The translations under genes were made by a program, and so were the position numbers. The notes beneath the pieces were generated by a model. The model was not told the origin of the DNA and did no database searches. It saw nothing but the letters and a program-made list of their open reading frames with translations. From positions 186,001 through 250,000 of the forward strand of contig NZ_JAVFVV010000002.1 of assembly GCF_030929505.1 (NCBI RefSeq): a stretch of 64,000 nucleotides of DNA. Direction: 5' to 3'. Source of the DNA: Mesorhizobium sp. LHD-90. GTDB lineage: Bacteria > Pseudomonadota > Alphaproteobacteria > Rhizobiales > Rhizobiaceae. Shown here in pieces: positions 23,900 through 32,306 of this stretch (position 1 is the stretch's first letter; every line of letters starts with the position of its first letter).

Positions 23900-25066
23900 G
23901 TTCTTTCCCACCAATGCCCTGGCCACGATCATCCTCATGATCTCGTTAGTGCCTTCGAGGATCTGGTGGACGCGGAGATCCCGCACCAGCTTCTCGATGC
24001 CGTAGTCGTGCAGATAGCCGTAGCCGCCATGCACCTGCAAAGCATCGTTGGCGACCTGGAAGCCGATGTCGGTGACGAAACGCTTGGCCATCGCCGACCA
24101 TTTGCCGGCGTCCTGGCTTTTGGCGTCCAGCTTTGACGCGGCGGCGTAGAGGAAGACGCGCGCCGCCTGAAGCTCGGTCTCCATGTCCGCCAGCTTGAAC
24201 TGCACTGCCTGGAATTCGCGAATCGCCTTGCCGAACGCCTTCCGCTCGCCGGCATAGGCGACCGCCTTGTCGAGCGCGGCCTGTGCGCCGCCGAGCGAGC
24301 AGGCGGCGATGTTGAGCCGGCCGCCGTCGAGCCCCGCCATGGCGATAGAAAAACCGGCGCCTTCCTCCGAGAGACGATTGGCGACCGGCACGTGACAGTC
24401 GGAAAAAATCACCTGCCGGGTGGACTGCATGTGCCAGCCCATCTTGTGCTCAATAGCGCCGAAGGAGAGGCCGGGCATGCCCTTCTCGACCACCAGCGCC
24501 GAGATGCCTTTCGGCCCGTCGCCGCCGGTGCGGACCATGACGACATAGATGTCGCTGTCGCCGGCGCCGGAGATGAATTGTTTGGTGCCGTTTAGCACAT
24601 AATGGTCGCCGTCGCGCACGGCGCGCGTCTTCAGCGCCGCGGCGTCCGAGCCGGAGCCGGGCTCGGTGAGGCAGTAGCTGGCGAGCCACTCCATCGCGGT
24701 CAGTTTCGGCACGAAGCGCTGGCGCTGCTCCTCGCTGCCGAAACGGTCGATCATCCAGGCGCCCATATTGTGGATCGAGATGAAGGAGGCGTAGCCCGGG
24801 CAGGCGCGCGACAGCGCCTCGAACACCAGCACCGCGTCGAGCCGCTTCAGGCCGGAGCCGCCGACATCGTCGCGCACATAGATGCCGCCGAAGCCAAGCG
24901 GGCCGGTCTCCTTGATGACATCCACCGGGAAATGCTTGTTCCTGTCCCAGTCGAGCGCGTTCGGCGCGACGCGGTCGGCGGCGAAAGCCTCCGCCATCTC
25001 CTTGATGGCGCGCTGGTCCTCGGAGAGGTCGAATTGCGTGGCGGCCGGATCGACTGCGGCGTCCAT
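23897..25066 (-). CDS. Acyl-CoA dehydrogenase, isobutyryl-CoA dehydrogenase type
   Basis: From the ATG at 25066 the protein is 389 residues. The acyl-CoA dehydrogenase signatures are present: CLTEPGSGSDAAALKT, the QVHGGYGYLHDYGIEKLVRD segment in the C-terminal helical domain, and ILEGTNEIMRMIVAR at the end, where the Glu of EGTNE is the catalytic base of this class. It should oxidise a short branched acyl-CoA with FAD and ETF. Adjacency to mmsB points to isobutyryl-CoA of valine breakdown; that is inferred from context. GGGAGGAC precedes the start. A longer frame upstream to 25381 overlaps the DMSP-lyase-like gene and is rejected. Confidence 0.87.
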   Translation of the reverse strand: MDAAVDPAATQFDLSEDQRAIKEMAEAFAADRVAPNALDWDRNKHFPVDVIKETGPLGFGGIYVRDDVGGSGLKRLDAVLVFEALSRACPGYASFISIHNMGAWMIDRFGSEEQRQRFVPKLTAMEWLASYCLTEPGSGSDAAALKTRAVRDGDHYVLNGTKQFISGAGDSDIYVVMVRTGGDGPKGISALVVEKGMPGLSFGAIEHKMGWHMQSTRQVIFSDCHVPVANRLSEEGAGFSIAMAGLDGGRLNIAACSLGGAQAALDKAVAYAGERKAFGKAIREFQAVQFKLADMETELQAARVFLYAAASKLDAKSQDAGKWSAMAKRFVTDIGFQVANDALQVHGGYGYLHDYGIEKLVRDLRVHQILEGTNEIMRMIVARALVGKN

Positions 25067-25181
25067 GGGCGTCCTCCCGACGTTTTTGGCTATGCCTTGC
25101 CGGCAATCTAGACCAATGATGCCGCCGCGCAACCGATCAGGCCGCGCATCGGTTGTGCGGGAATTGAAGATCGAGGTTTGC

Positions 25182-25778
25182 GTGACGACTGCCGCTGAAT
25201 TGCTCCTAAGGTTCCGGGATTTTCTGGAAGGCCTAGCCGGCGCCGTGCCGGAGCGTTTTCTCGCGGGGATCGGCGATGCGCTCGTCGAACGGGAGCTTGC
25301 GGCAAGACCGCTTGTCTGTCTCCGCCATCTCCAGCGCGCAGGCGAACTGGCGCCGCCAGCAGCGAAGCCGCTGCTCGACATATTAATTCACGGCGGCGAC
25401 CAACTTCACTGGGGCCAGACCTATACGGCCGCCGACTTCGGCCAAAAATTCGTCGACAACTACGGCTGGCTCGAACTGTTGGGGACGCGCGGTCATTTCG
25501 TCCATGACGAGATCGCAGCCGGTCTTTTGATCCTCGGTCCGCAGTTGCTCTATCCGGATCATCACCATGTCGCGGAAGAAATCTACATTCCGCTGACCGG
25601 CGGGACCGAATGGCGCAAGAGCGGCGGCGATTTCGTGGTGCGGGAAGCGGGCGAGGTGATCCACCATCCATCGAACGTCAATCACGCCATGCGCACCGGT
25701 GACGACCCGCTGCTCGCCCTCTATCTGTGGCGGGGCGGGCCGTTGGCACAGCGCCCGGTCATCGGCGGAGGCCGCTGA
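25182..25778 (+). CDS. DMSP-lyase-type cupin protein
   Basis: The 198-residue protein, from a GTG preceded by GAGG, has an N-terminal helical part and a C-terminal cupin of the dimethylsulfoniopropionate lyase domain (DddL/DddQ type). Motif 1 is YPDHHHVAEEIYIPLTGG, with His127/His129, Glu133 and Tyr135 at the metal and catalytic positions; motif 2 is HHPSNVNHAM with His168. These residues match the family's metal site. It could cleave DMSP to acrylate and dimethylsulfide, but members in terrestrial rhizobia are untested and may use other substrates. The stop is 2 bp before the cobQ ATG. It is divergent from the acyl-CoA dehydrogenase. Confidence 0.8.
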   Translation: MTTAAELLLRFRDFLEGLAGAVPERFLAGIGDALVERELAARPLVCLRHLQRAGELAPPAAKPLLDILIHGGDQLHWGQTYTAADFGQKFVDNYGWLELLGTRGHFVHDEIAAGLLILGPQLLYPDHHHVAEEIYIPLTGGTEWRKSGGDFVVREAGEVIHHPSNVNHAMRTGDDPLLALYLWRGGPLAQRPVIGGGR

Positions 25779-25780
25779 CC

Positions 25781-27250
25781 ATGGCGCGGGCAATCATGTT
25801 GCAAGGCACCGGCTCGGACGTCGGCAAGACGGTGCTGGTCGCCGGGCTGTGCCGCGCGGCGCTGAAACGCGGACTGAAGGTAAAACCGTTCAAGCCGCAG
25901 AACATGTCGAACAACGCGGCGGTCGCCGACATTCCCGGTGAGGCCGGCGGCGGCGAGATTGGCCGTGCGCAATGGCTGCAGGCGATCGCCTGTGGTGTTG
26001 TGCCGTCGGTGCACATGAACCCGGTGCTGCTGAAACCTCAGAGCGACATCGGCTCGCAGATCATCGTGCAGGGGAAGATGTACGGGCAGGCGAAGGCGCG
26101 CGACTACCAGGCGCTGAAGCCGAAGCTGATGGACGCCGTGATGGACTCGTGGCGGCAGGTAGGCGAGGGGGCCGATCTCGTCATCGTCGAAGGAGCGGGC
26201 TCGCCGGCGGAAGTCAATCTGAGGCCGCGCGACATCGCCAACATGGGGTTTGCGACGCGAGCGAACGTGCCGGTCATCCTGGTCGGCGACATCGATCGCG
26301 GCGGGGTCATTGCCTCGGTCGCCGGCACGCATCTCATCCTGCCGGACGAGGACCGCAACATGGTCGCCGGCTACCTCATCAACAAGTTCCGCGGCGATGC
26401 TTCGCTGTTCGACGACGGCATCGCGGCGATCGAAAAATTCACCGGCTGGCGCTGCTTCGGCGTCGTGCCCTGGCTGAAGGCGGCGGCGCTGCTCCCCTCG
26501 GAAGATTCGGTGGTGCTGGAGCGGCTGACGGCGGGGACACGCCGCGCGCTGAAAGTGGCGGTGCCGATTCTTTCGCGCATCGCCAATTTCGACGATCTCG
26601 ACCCGCTGAAGGCCGAGCCGCAAGTGGAGGTGGTGTTCGTGCCGCCCGGCGAACCGCTGCCGGCAGATGCCGGGCTGGTCGTCATCCCAGGTTCGAAATC
26701 CACCATCGGCGACCTGATCGAGTTCCGCAAGAACGGCTGGGATGCCGATCTCGATGCCCACCGCCGGCGCGGCGGTCATGTCGTCGGCATCTGCGGCGGC
26801 TTTCAGATGCTCGGCCGCAGCGTGCGCGACCCCGACGGCATCGAGGGAAGCGTGCGCGAGACTCCGGGGCTCGGCCTGCTCGACATCGAGACGGTTATGG
26901 AGCCGGAAAAGACGGTGCGCAACGTCACTGCGCGCTCGATTGCCTTCGATGCGCCGCTGTCGGGCTACGAGATCCATCTGGGCCGCACTTTTGGTCCGGA
27001 CTGCCTGCGGCCCTCGACCGTGATCGACGGCGTCGAGGACGGGGCGACTTCCGCCGACGGAAAAGTATTCGGCACCTATATGCACGGGCTGTTTTCCGGC
27101 GATCTTTTCCGCGCAAAATTCCTCGAAAGCCTTGGTGTGAAGGGCGGCGGCGTCGACTACCGTGCCGAGGTCGAGCGCGCGCTGGACGCGGTGGCGGCGG
27201 AACTCGAAAAGCACCTCGACTGCGACGCGATCTTCGCGCTGGCGCGATAG
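25781..27250 (+). CDS. cobQ: Cobyric acid synthase
   Basis: The 489-residue protein has the CobQ plan: an N-terminal ATPase domain with P-loop QGTGSDVGKT (residues 8-17) and PFKPQNMSNNA, and a C-terminal class I glutamine amidotransferase domain with the nucleophile Cys in GICGGFQMLG and a late His in YMHGLF. It amidates the b, d, e and g side chains of adenosyl-cobyrinate a,c-diamide, one of the last steps of cobalamin synthesis, in the cytosol. It begins 2 bp after the DMSP-lyase-type gene. No other cob genes are in the window and no B12 riboswitch is evident. It may supply cofactor for NrdJ. Confidence 0.95.
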   Translation: MARAIMLQGTGSDVGKTVLVAGLCRAALKRGLKVKPFKPQNMSNNAAVADIPGEAGGGEIGRAQWLQAIACGVVPSVHMNPVLLKPQSDIGSQIIVQGKMYGQAKARDYQALKPKLMDAVMDSWRQVGEGADLVIVEGAGSPAEVNLRPRDIANMGFATRANVPVILVGDIDRGGVIASVAGTHLILPDEDRNMVAGYLINKFRGDASLFDDGIAAIEKFTGWRCFGVVPWLKAAALLPSEDSVVLERLTAGTRRALKVAVPILSRIANFDDLDPLKAEPQVEVVFVPPGEPLPADAGLVVIPGSKSTIGDLIEFRKNGWDADLDAHRRRGGHVVGICGGFQMLGRSVRDPDGIEGSVRETPGLGLLDIETVMEPEKTVRNVTARSIAFDAPLSGYEIHLGRTFGPDCLRPSTVIDGVEDGATSADGKVFGTYMHGLFSGDLFRAKFLESLGVKGGGVDYRAEVERALDAVAAELEKHLDCDAIFALAR

Positions 27251-27347
27251 GAACCCGAGGTAGCCACGCGGCTATCGAAAGGAACCTTGGATGCATTGTT
27301 CCGGAAGGGTGGCAAGTCTAAGTGTCGCGCTTTGACAGCGCGGCGAC

Positions 27348-27689
27348 ATGATGACTTCACGAAAACCCGACGAGTACGACAAGGCCCAGGGCCGGGAACT
27401 GGCCCGGCTGCGCAGGGCGGCCGGCCTGACGCAGGAACAACTCGGCTTGCAGCTTGAGATTTCGTCGAAGCAGGTGGGCAAATATGAGCGAGGGCAGAGT
27501 CGCGTGCCGGCTGGCCGCCTCAAGGCCGCGATTGCAATCCTCCGAAGGGAGAGCGGTGCGGCGGGTGGTTTTTCGGAAGATCAGGCCTCCTACGGCGTTC
27601 CCGCCTCGGCCAAAGGCGTGTTGCTGAGGACGTTGCGGGGACTGGAGGATGGTGTGAAGTTCTGCATCGACGTGGTCGAGCGACTTTAA
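27348..27689 (+). CDS. Small XRE-family transcriptional regulator
   Basis: The 113-residue protein has a Cro/CI helix-turn-helix over residues 15-70 (GLTQEQLGLQLEISSKQVGKYERG). This is followed by a short tail resembling the SinR-like regulators common in Rhizobiales. The ATG at 27348 is followed by a second ATG; which is used is unsure as the ribosome-binding site is weak. A short dyad CGCGCT-N5-AGCGCG just upstream (about 27327-27343) could be its operator. It is downstream of cobQ but separated by 97 bp, and its target is unknown. Confidence 0.8.
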   Translation: MMTSRKPDEYDKAQGRELARLRRAAGLTQEQLGLQLEISSKQVGKYERGQSRVPAGRLKAAIAILRRESGAAGGFSEDQASYGVPASAKGVLLRTLRGLEDGVKFCIDVVERL

Positions 27690-27749
27690 TCCTGCGGCTG
27701 GAGGAGCGAGCGGCCGGGGCCGAAGTCTCGGCGCCGGCCGCCGCGGCTG

Positions 27750-28187
27750 TCAGTGGACGATCTGGGAATGCTCGCCGCCCGGTTTCGAGATGCCGCACAA
27801 GGCCGCTCCCGTCTCGGCAGCTTCGCCTTTCTTCGCCAGATCACCCAGCGAGATGATGCCCACCAGCCTCTTGTCGCGGTTGAGAACCGGCAGCCGGCGC
27901 ACCTGCAGGTCGCCCATGTTCTCGAGCACCTGCTCGACTTCCTCGTCGTCGAAGCAATATTTCACCTCGGTGCTCATGACGTCGCGCACCTTGGCGTCCG
28001 GTCCCAGGCCCATGGCGACGCCGCGCACGGCGATATCGCGATCCGTGATCATCCCGACCAGCCGGTCGTTGTCGCCGACGGGCATCACGCCGGCATCGAG
28101 CCTGCCCATCATCTGCGCCACCTCGCGCATCGACTGTTCGGGATTGGCGATCTGAACGTCCCTGGTCATGCAGTGGCCGATTTTCAT
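27750..28187 (-). CDS. CBS-domain pair protein
   Basis: From the ATG at 28187 the protein is 145 residues and consists of two CBS motifs (about residues 6-60 and 70-125: MITDRDIAVRG and GIISLGDLAKKG). Stand-alone CBS pairs bind adenosyl ligands and sense energy state or regulate partners; no partner is encoded next to it. CAGGGAGA precedes the start. It is convergent with the XRE gene and follows the cupin gene on the same strand. Confidence 0.88.
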   Translation of the reverse strand: MKIGHCMTRDVQIANPEQSMREVAQMMGRLDAGVMPVGDNDRLVGMITDRDIAVRGVAMGLGPDAKVRDVMSTEVKYCFDDEEVEQVLENMGDLQVRRLPVLNRDKRLVGIISLGDLAKKGEAAETGAALCGISKPGGEHSQIVH

Positions 28188-28307
28188 GGCAATCTCCCTG
28201 TGTGGTGAACCCCGCCGCCGTTCGATATGCTGAACCGAAGGAACGAAGTCTTTTCGGGAATGTTCCCCTGAATCCGCCGGCGATCGCCTTTCGCACACAG
28301 ATGCAAA

Positions 28308-28754
28308 CTACTGCTTCAGCAGCGTGTTCGGCAGGTCGCCCTCGACCTGGTCGATGACCAGCAGCCTCACCGTGTCCGTTCCGATATTGGCGCCCTGGTG
28401 CCAGCGCCCGACCATCTCGACGATGAAGTCGCCGGGCTTGTAGTCGGTGCTCTCGCCGGTCTCGGCATTGGTGACGCGCAGCGCGCCGGCCAGCACATAG
28501 GCGTAACGCTGGTAGGGGTGCTTGTGCACCGGCAGCGTGGCGCCCGGCGCGATCTCGAAGTTGGAGACGATGACACGCGCGTCCTTGGCCGGCAACACGA
28601 TCGGCTGGCCGGCGGCAGTTACGTTTGTCGAGGCGAGCGGGGTGACGACCACCGACTGCGGCGCGGGATCGAGGGCCAGCGCAGGCCAGGCGAATGCCAC
28701 CGCGCCGAAAAACGCCAACCCGGCACCGGCGTCGCGAAACAATTTGGCCGTCAT
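28308..28754 (-). CDS. Secreted cupin-domain protein
   Basis: The 148-residue protein starts with a signal peptide (ending about residue 27, WPALA). The mature part is a single cupin with motif 1 ATLPVHKHPYQRYAYVLAG (His-x-His and a downstream Tyr in place of the usual Glu) and motif 2 GDFIVEMVGRWHQGAN. It should be a periplasmic, metal-binding cupin of unknown activity. The ATG at 28754 is preceded by a GGGG-containing stretch. It is 120 bp upstream of the CBS gene on the same strand. Confidence 0.8.
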   Translation of the reverse strand: MTAKLFRDAGAGLAFFGAVAFAWPALALDPAPQSVVVTPLASTNVTAAGQPIVLPAKDARVIVSNFEIAPGATLPVHKHPYQRYAYVLAGALRVTNAETGESTDYKPGDFIVEMVGRWHQGANIGTDTVRLLVIDQVEGDLPNTLLKQ

Positions 28755-28984
28755 CAATCCCCCCGATTTCCTGCCGGGTTGATTTTTGGCGCGGTGCGAG
28801 GCGGGAAGCAAGGCCGTCGGTGCTGGTCGTCGGCGCGTTCGGTGAGTTTTGCTAACAAACGGACAACGGTATTTCTGGCAGCACGGATCGCCGCCCTGGG
28901 GCGGAAAAAATCCGCGCCGGCCGTTGGTCCTCCGCTTGTGATCTTGCGCCGGGCCCTAACCTTCCGGAGCGAGCCGCCGCGCGG

Positions 28985-29773
28985 TCATGACGTGTTGGGG
29001 GAATCGAGCGCGTAGACGGCGAGCGCATGGGCATGCGCCAGAATCTCGTCGATCTCGCGGATGTTGCGCGGATGGATGGCTGTCGGGTCGTACCGCGACA
29101 GCCTGCCGCCGGGCGGACGCCCGCGCCGTAGCGGCGAGACGCGCCGGAAGCGGACCGCCTCGCGGCGTTGCTGGTTTTGCACGCCTGCGGCGCGGGCTTC
29201 CCTGTCGCGCGCACGGGCTGCGTCGTTGCGCGCTTTCCAGCGGGCGAAACGGTTTGCCTGGCCCGGCAGATCGTCGAGTGCGCGACCCAGCGCCTCCAGC
29301 CGCAAGACCAGCCGCGATGCGTTGACCGGATCGTCGAGCGACGGCGGCGGCGGCAGGGGACGGTACGGTGCGTCGAACGACAAGATGCGCGGCACGGCAT
29401 GCGCGGGCACATAACGGCGGCGGACGCGGAACGGATTCTTGAGCGGATCGAGCAGCGGCAGGCTCAATGTGCGCAGGGCGGGTTTTGGACGTTTCTTCGG
29501 GCCCACCGGCATGAAGGCGCGTGGCCCTCGACGGACCGCGGGTTTCGGTTTTCGCGGGCGAAACGGCGGCAAGGTCACGACGATCCCGCGCGCCGCCGCG
29601 ATGATCAGCCGCCGCGCCGCGGATTCGGCCGGACGCAGCAGCCGCAGGATGGCGCGGTGAAGCTGGCGCGGCAGGGTCGGTGCCCCATCGGCAAAACCGG
29701 CCATGGACACGAGCCATGCCAGGATGCGCTTCAGCGCCTGAAGATTCTTCTCGATCGCCCCACTTCCGTCCAT
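28985..29773 (-). CDS. Basic Pro/Arg-rich hypothetical protein, 262 aa
   Basis: The protein is very basic and proline-rich (PFRPRKPKPAVRR, then KKRPKPALR) and ends in an acidic-helical segment (REIDEILAHAHALAVYAL). There is no signal peptide; a weak hydrophobic helix lies near residues 55-70. The ATG at 29773 is chosen for the upstream AAGGAAT; the frame stays open far upstream, but that part runs through repeat F and is not credible. I do not recognise a family, although the composition suggests a nucleic-acid- or envelope-associated protein. Its length and base use match neighbouring genes. Confidence 0.6.
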   Translation of the reverse strand: MDGSGAIEKNLQALKRILAWLVSMAGFADGAPTLPRQLHRAILRLLRPAESAARRLIIAAARGIVVTLPPFRPRKPKPAVRRGPRAFMPVGPKKRPKPALRTLSLPLLDPLKNPFRVRRRYVPAHAVPRILSFDAPYRPLPPPPSLDDPVNASRLVLRLEALGRALDDLPGQANRFARWKARNDAARARDREARAAGVQNQQRREAVRFRRVSPLRRGRPPGGRLSRYDPTAIHPRNIREIDEILAHAHALAVYALDSPNTS

Positions 29774-30050
29774 CGCCAATTCCTTTCGCACCACGGCCGG
29801 CCCGACCAGTATGAGGAAGGTTTTGGGGGTGGGGATAAGAATCGTTCCCGGCGGGGTTTCGCATGCCGGGCGGAAGAAGGCGGGATCAGCAAAAGCAATG
29901 GTTTGGCGGCATGCGCCCAAGAATATTTTCCGGCGAGGCGAAAATTCCATCCCCGGATTTCCGGTTCCAACCCTTTCGGCGAGACATTTCAAAGCCTGTT
30001 CAGCCTGTCCGATTTCGAATGTTCTGCACCGGCTTTGTATCGTCGAATCC

Positions 30051-30115
30051 GCGGCCTGGATTCCCGACACTCTCCGCTCGCTTCGCTCGCTCACGAGGTC
30101 GGGAATCCAGGCCGC
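30051..30115. repeat. Perfect inverted repeat F
   Basis: GCGGCCTGGATTCCCGAC (30051-30068) and its exact complement (30098-30115) flank a 29-bp loop containing CGCTCGCTTCGCTCGC. It lies in the 567-bp gap 29774-30340, where no other feature is evident. Confidence 0.88.
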
Positions 30116-30340
30116 GACAGGCGTGAAGCCGGAGCCGGCGAAGAACCGCTGCGTTCGACCAGCCGGCAAGCCGGAGCCAAAACGGACACCGGTGAATGCA
30201 GTAGCTCAAGAACAGGAGACGGTTTCCCGGATTGAAGACGGGATCGAGATATGGCTACATCGCAGCCATGACCCGTCCTTCGTCCGATCCTTCGAAGATG
30301 CGCGTGCGCCGTTAGGGCGCACCGGTGATCGGAGGTTTTG

Positions 30341-30505
30341 ATGAACTTCAAACGGAAGCGCCCGAAGAGCAGGCGGGCAGGGTGTCTGTTGTGCAAGCCC
30401 CACAAGGCGAACGGCTGCTGCGTCCGGCACAAGGATATGCGGTTCGGCAATCGCCGGCGGTATGAGGCGGGGAGCGAGCAACTGCGGTGCGAGGGAACTG
30501 AGTAG
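30341..30505 (+). CDS. Small conserved Cys/Arg-rich protein, 54 aa
   Basis: An ATG at 30341 with a perfect GGAGG six bases upstream opens MNFKRKRPKSRRAGCLLCKP, followed by HKANGCC. The RAGCLLCKPHK core is one I recall from short proteins found across many proteobacteria, usually annotated hypothetical. The CxxC plus later Cys pair and His suggests a small metal-binding fold. The C-terminal half (MRFGNRRRYEAGSEQLR) also fits. It is flanked by hairpin repeats F and G. Function unknown. Confidence 0.7.
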   Translation: MNFKRKRPKSRRAGCLLCKPHKANGCCVRHKDMRFGNRRRYEAGSEQLRCEGTE

Positions 30506-30519
30506 CGTTGGCGTTCCGT

Positions 30520-30600
30520 CCAACACCCCTCATCCGACCTCGCTTTCGACTCGCTCGCTGCGCTTGAGACTTGAAAGGGAGGTCGGATGACAGGTGTTGG
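30520..30600. repeat. Inverted repeat G
   Basis: CCAACACC at 30520 and GGTGTTGG ending at 30600 form the outer arms, and CATCCGACCTC (30531-30541) pairs with GAGGTCGGATG (30579-30589) inside. It starts 15 bp after the 54-aa gene and may end its transcript. Confidence 0.85.
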
Positions 30601-30709
30601 TAGAAATGCAGTCTGCGCATAATCTGGCGGCATGCCGCACCACCAGCAGTGACGGCGAGGGCTCACCCTTCCCACTTAGGAGCGAGCAGCCTGTGGCCCT
30701 CGACAACCC

Positions 30710-31189
30710 CTATCGCAACCCCGCCTCGTCTAACTTTCTGAGCAGCATTGATGCAAAAGTTAGGTGATCGAGACAGGTATCTGGATCGTCGGACATCCCG
30801 CTTTTGTGAGCACGCGGATTCCTGATTGCAAGCACTCCGCCGGCGAAGAGGAACTTGAACCCTTCCTGTTCTTTCTTTTCCGTTTCCGTCATCATAGGAG
30901 TTAGCTTAATGGCAGGCGAGACCCCTCCAAGCACACGCATCATTAGACTTGTACCAAAATCGTTATCGTTCGAGATGCGCTGCATCTCCTCGTCGACAAA
31001 CTTAAACGCCTCAAAAGTCGACTGTGCGAAATGACCGTTGTCAAATAACCGTCTGGTGTCGGGAGGGAGATCGGAATGTAGGTTTCGTGAATCAAACGGA
31101 TGGCCCGCCTCTCTCTGAGGAGAAGCAGCTTCGGTAAATCGATATGCCTGTCGGGCTATTCGCTCAAAATCGTCAAGACGTCTGGCCAT
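30710..31189 (-). CDS. TIGR02391 (Hypoth_Ymh) family protein
   Basis: The 159-residue protein has the family's C-terminal signature: FEAFKFVDEEMQ in the first helix, then an FLFAGGVLAIRNPRAH block. The RNPxAH motif is a conserved hallmark of the family. Such proteins are often found in variable, defence-like neighbourhoods, but a biochemical role is not established. It overlaps the DUF5343 gene by 17 bp, so the two are translationally linked. Base composition here is visibly lower in G+C than the surrounding genome, which suggests recent acquisition. Confidence 0.8.
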   Translation of the reverse strand: MARRLDDFERIARQAYRFTEAASPQREAGHPFDSRNLHSDLPPDTRRLFDNGHFAQSTFEAFKFVDEEMQRISNDNDFGTSLMMRVLGGVSPAIKLTPMMTETEKKEQEGFKFLFAGGVLAIRNPRAHKSGMSDDPDTCLDHLTFASMLLRKLDEAGLR

Positions 31190-31886
31190 CGATTAAGTTC
31201 TTGCGAATGCTCCGGAATATGCGGTCATAAGTCTCTTGGTTCCCATCGGCGGGCAAATTGACTTCGATTCGAACGGTCAACCCGATATTTGATTCCTGCC
31301 TATTGGAAGCGAACGAACTGGTATCAGTTTCACGTACAGCTTCCTCAGAGGACTTTGGTGGGGTGGCAGTTCCTCCGCCTGTTTTTTTGTTGCCGGCTTC
31401 TGATGTCTTTTTAGGAGGAGGTTTGCGAGGGGGCGCTTCCCTTACAGGCGGAGCCGAGCCGTGACCTGACAGGGCCGCAAGGTATTGAAAAGTTCCGGCT
31501 TGCCTGCCGCCGACTATCTCAGTGGAGTGATCGGACGAACGAAAAAACTGGACCAAGCTCGACCGGTCCATTCCCCAAGCATCCTCGCCATGTAGTTCGA
31601 AAAGTTCGGCGTAGGCGTCTCGTACCACAGCTCCCAACTGAGTTTGGAATTCCTCGTCTTTGTGTTGTACAAAAGCCTTAGTCTTCTCGTCGACTTTTTT
31701 GCCTTCATCATCGATCAGTCCTAGAAAACGAAGAACGTTAATTACGTAAGATTCATTTTTGGGGGCCACTCCCAATTTTCTTAGAGTTTCGGCAGTTAAC
31801 TATTTTGGGAACGCTCTTCGTCGCAGATGATCAACTGTCTTGGCTAATGGTCCCGACGATGCAACGTAGGGATATTTGTTGGCCAT
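31173..31886 (-). pseudogene. DUF5343-family gene interrupted by an in-frame amber codon
   Basis: Reading from an ATG at 31886 gives MANKYPYVASSGPLAKTVDH and then LRRRAFPK, a TAG at 31802-31800 (codon 29), and LTAETLRKLGVAPKNESYVI in the same frame. The residues on both sides fit the DUF5343 N-terminus, so the stop interrupts an otherwise intact gene of 238 codons. A product could restart at the TTG at 31775 (200 residues). The C-terminal half has a Pro/Lys-rich linker (REAPPRKPPPKK) and a small domain that overlaps the start of the TIGR02391 gene. It may be a pseudogene, a readthrough gene or a sequencing error. Confidence 0.75.
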
Positions 31887-32001
31887 TTGCCACCTATATC
31901 GCGAGCTTTTCTTTTTGCGGTTCCTGAATCGCCATATCGCAGCGTCTGCACACAACTCAATGAAGTTTTGGAGCCTACGACGATGCGGTGGTCATGGAGC
32001 A

Positions 32002-32217
32002 TCAGGTCTTGCGCTTGTTATAAGGAGACTGGTTTGTGGGCTTAAGAGAGATTCCTTCGGCAGACGCCTTGGTTTGTATCGCACCGGGCGTGCGGCCCAA
32101 CTCTAAACCTATTACTCTTGTGGGGGTGTTTCCCTTTGCAAGAGTCTTTAATTCTCTAATCTCCGTTGGTGTCCAAGGCTTGCCGGAGTTTCGTTTGGTT
32201 ACCGGAGTTTTGGCCAT
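32002..32217 (-). CDS. Small SANT/HTH-like protein, 71 aa
   Basis: From the ATG at 32217 the sequence MAKTPVTKRNSGKPWTPTEI leads into a short Myb/SANT-like helical segment (RELKTLAKGNTPTRVIGLEL, GRTPGAIQTKAS) and ends SLKPTNQSPYNKRKT. This small protein is widespread in alphaproteobacteria; DNA binding is likely from the fold, but its role is unknown to me. GGGGAGG precedes the start. It lies between the accessory patch and nrdJ. Confidence 0.8.
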   Translation of the reverse strand: MAKTPVTKRNSGKPWTPTEIRELKTLAKGNTPTRVIGLELGRTPGAIQTKASAEGISLKPTNQSPYNKRKT

Positions 32218-32306
32218 ATATACCTCCCCGTTGCCAATTTGTTCTACATGCAACTAGCGTGCAAAGCAATCCGCCCTGCACGCCCAAGTTCAGTCTCTCA
32301 TGAAGA

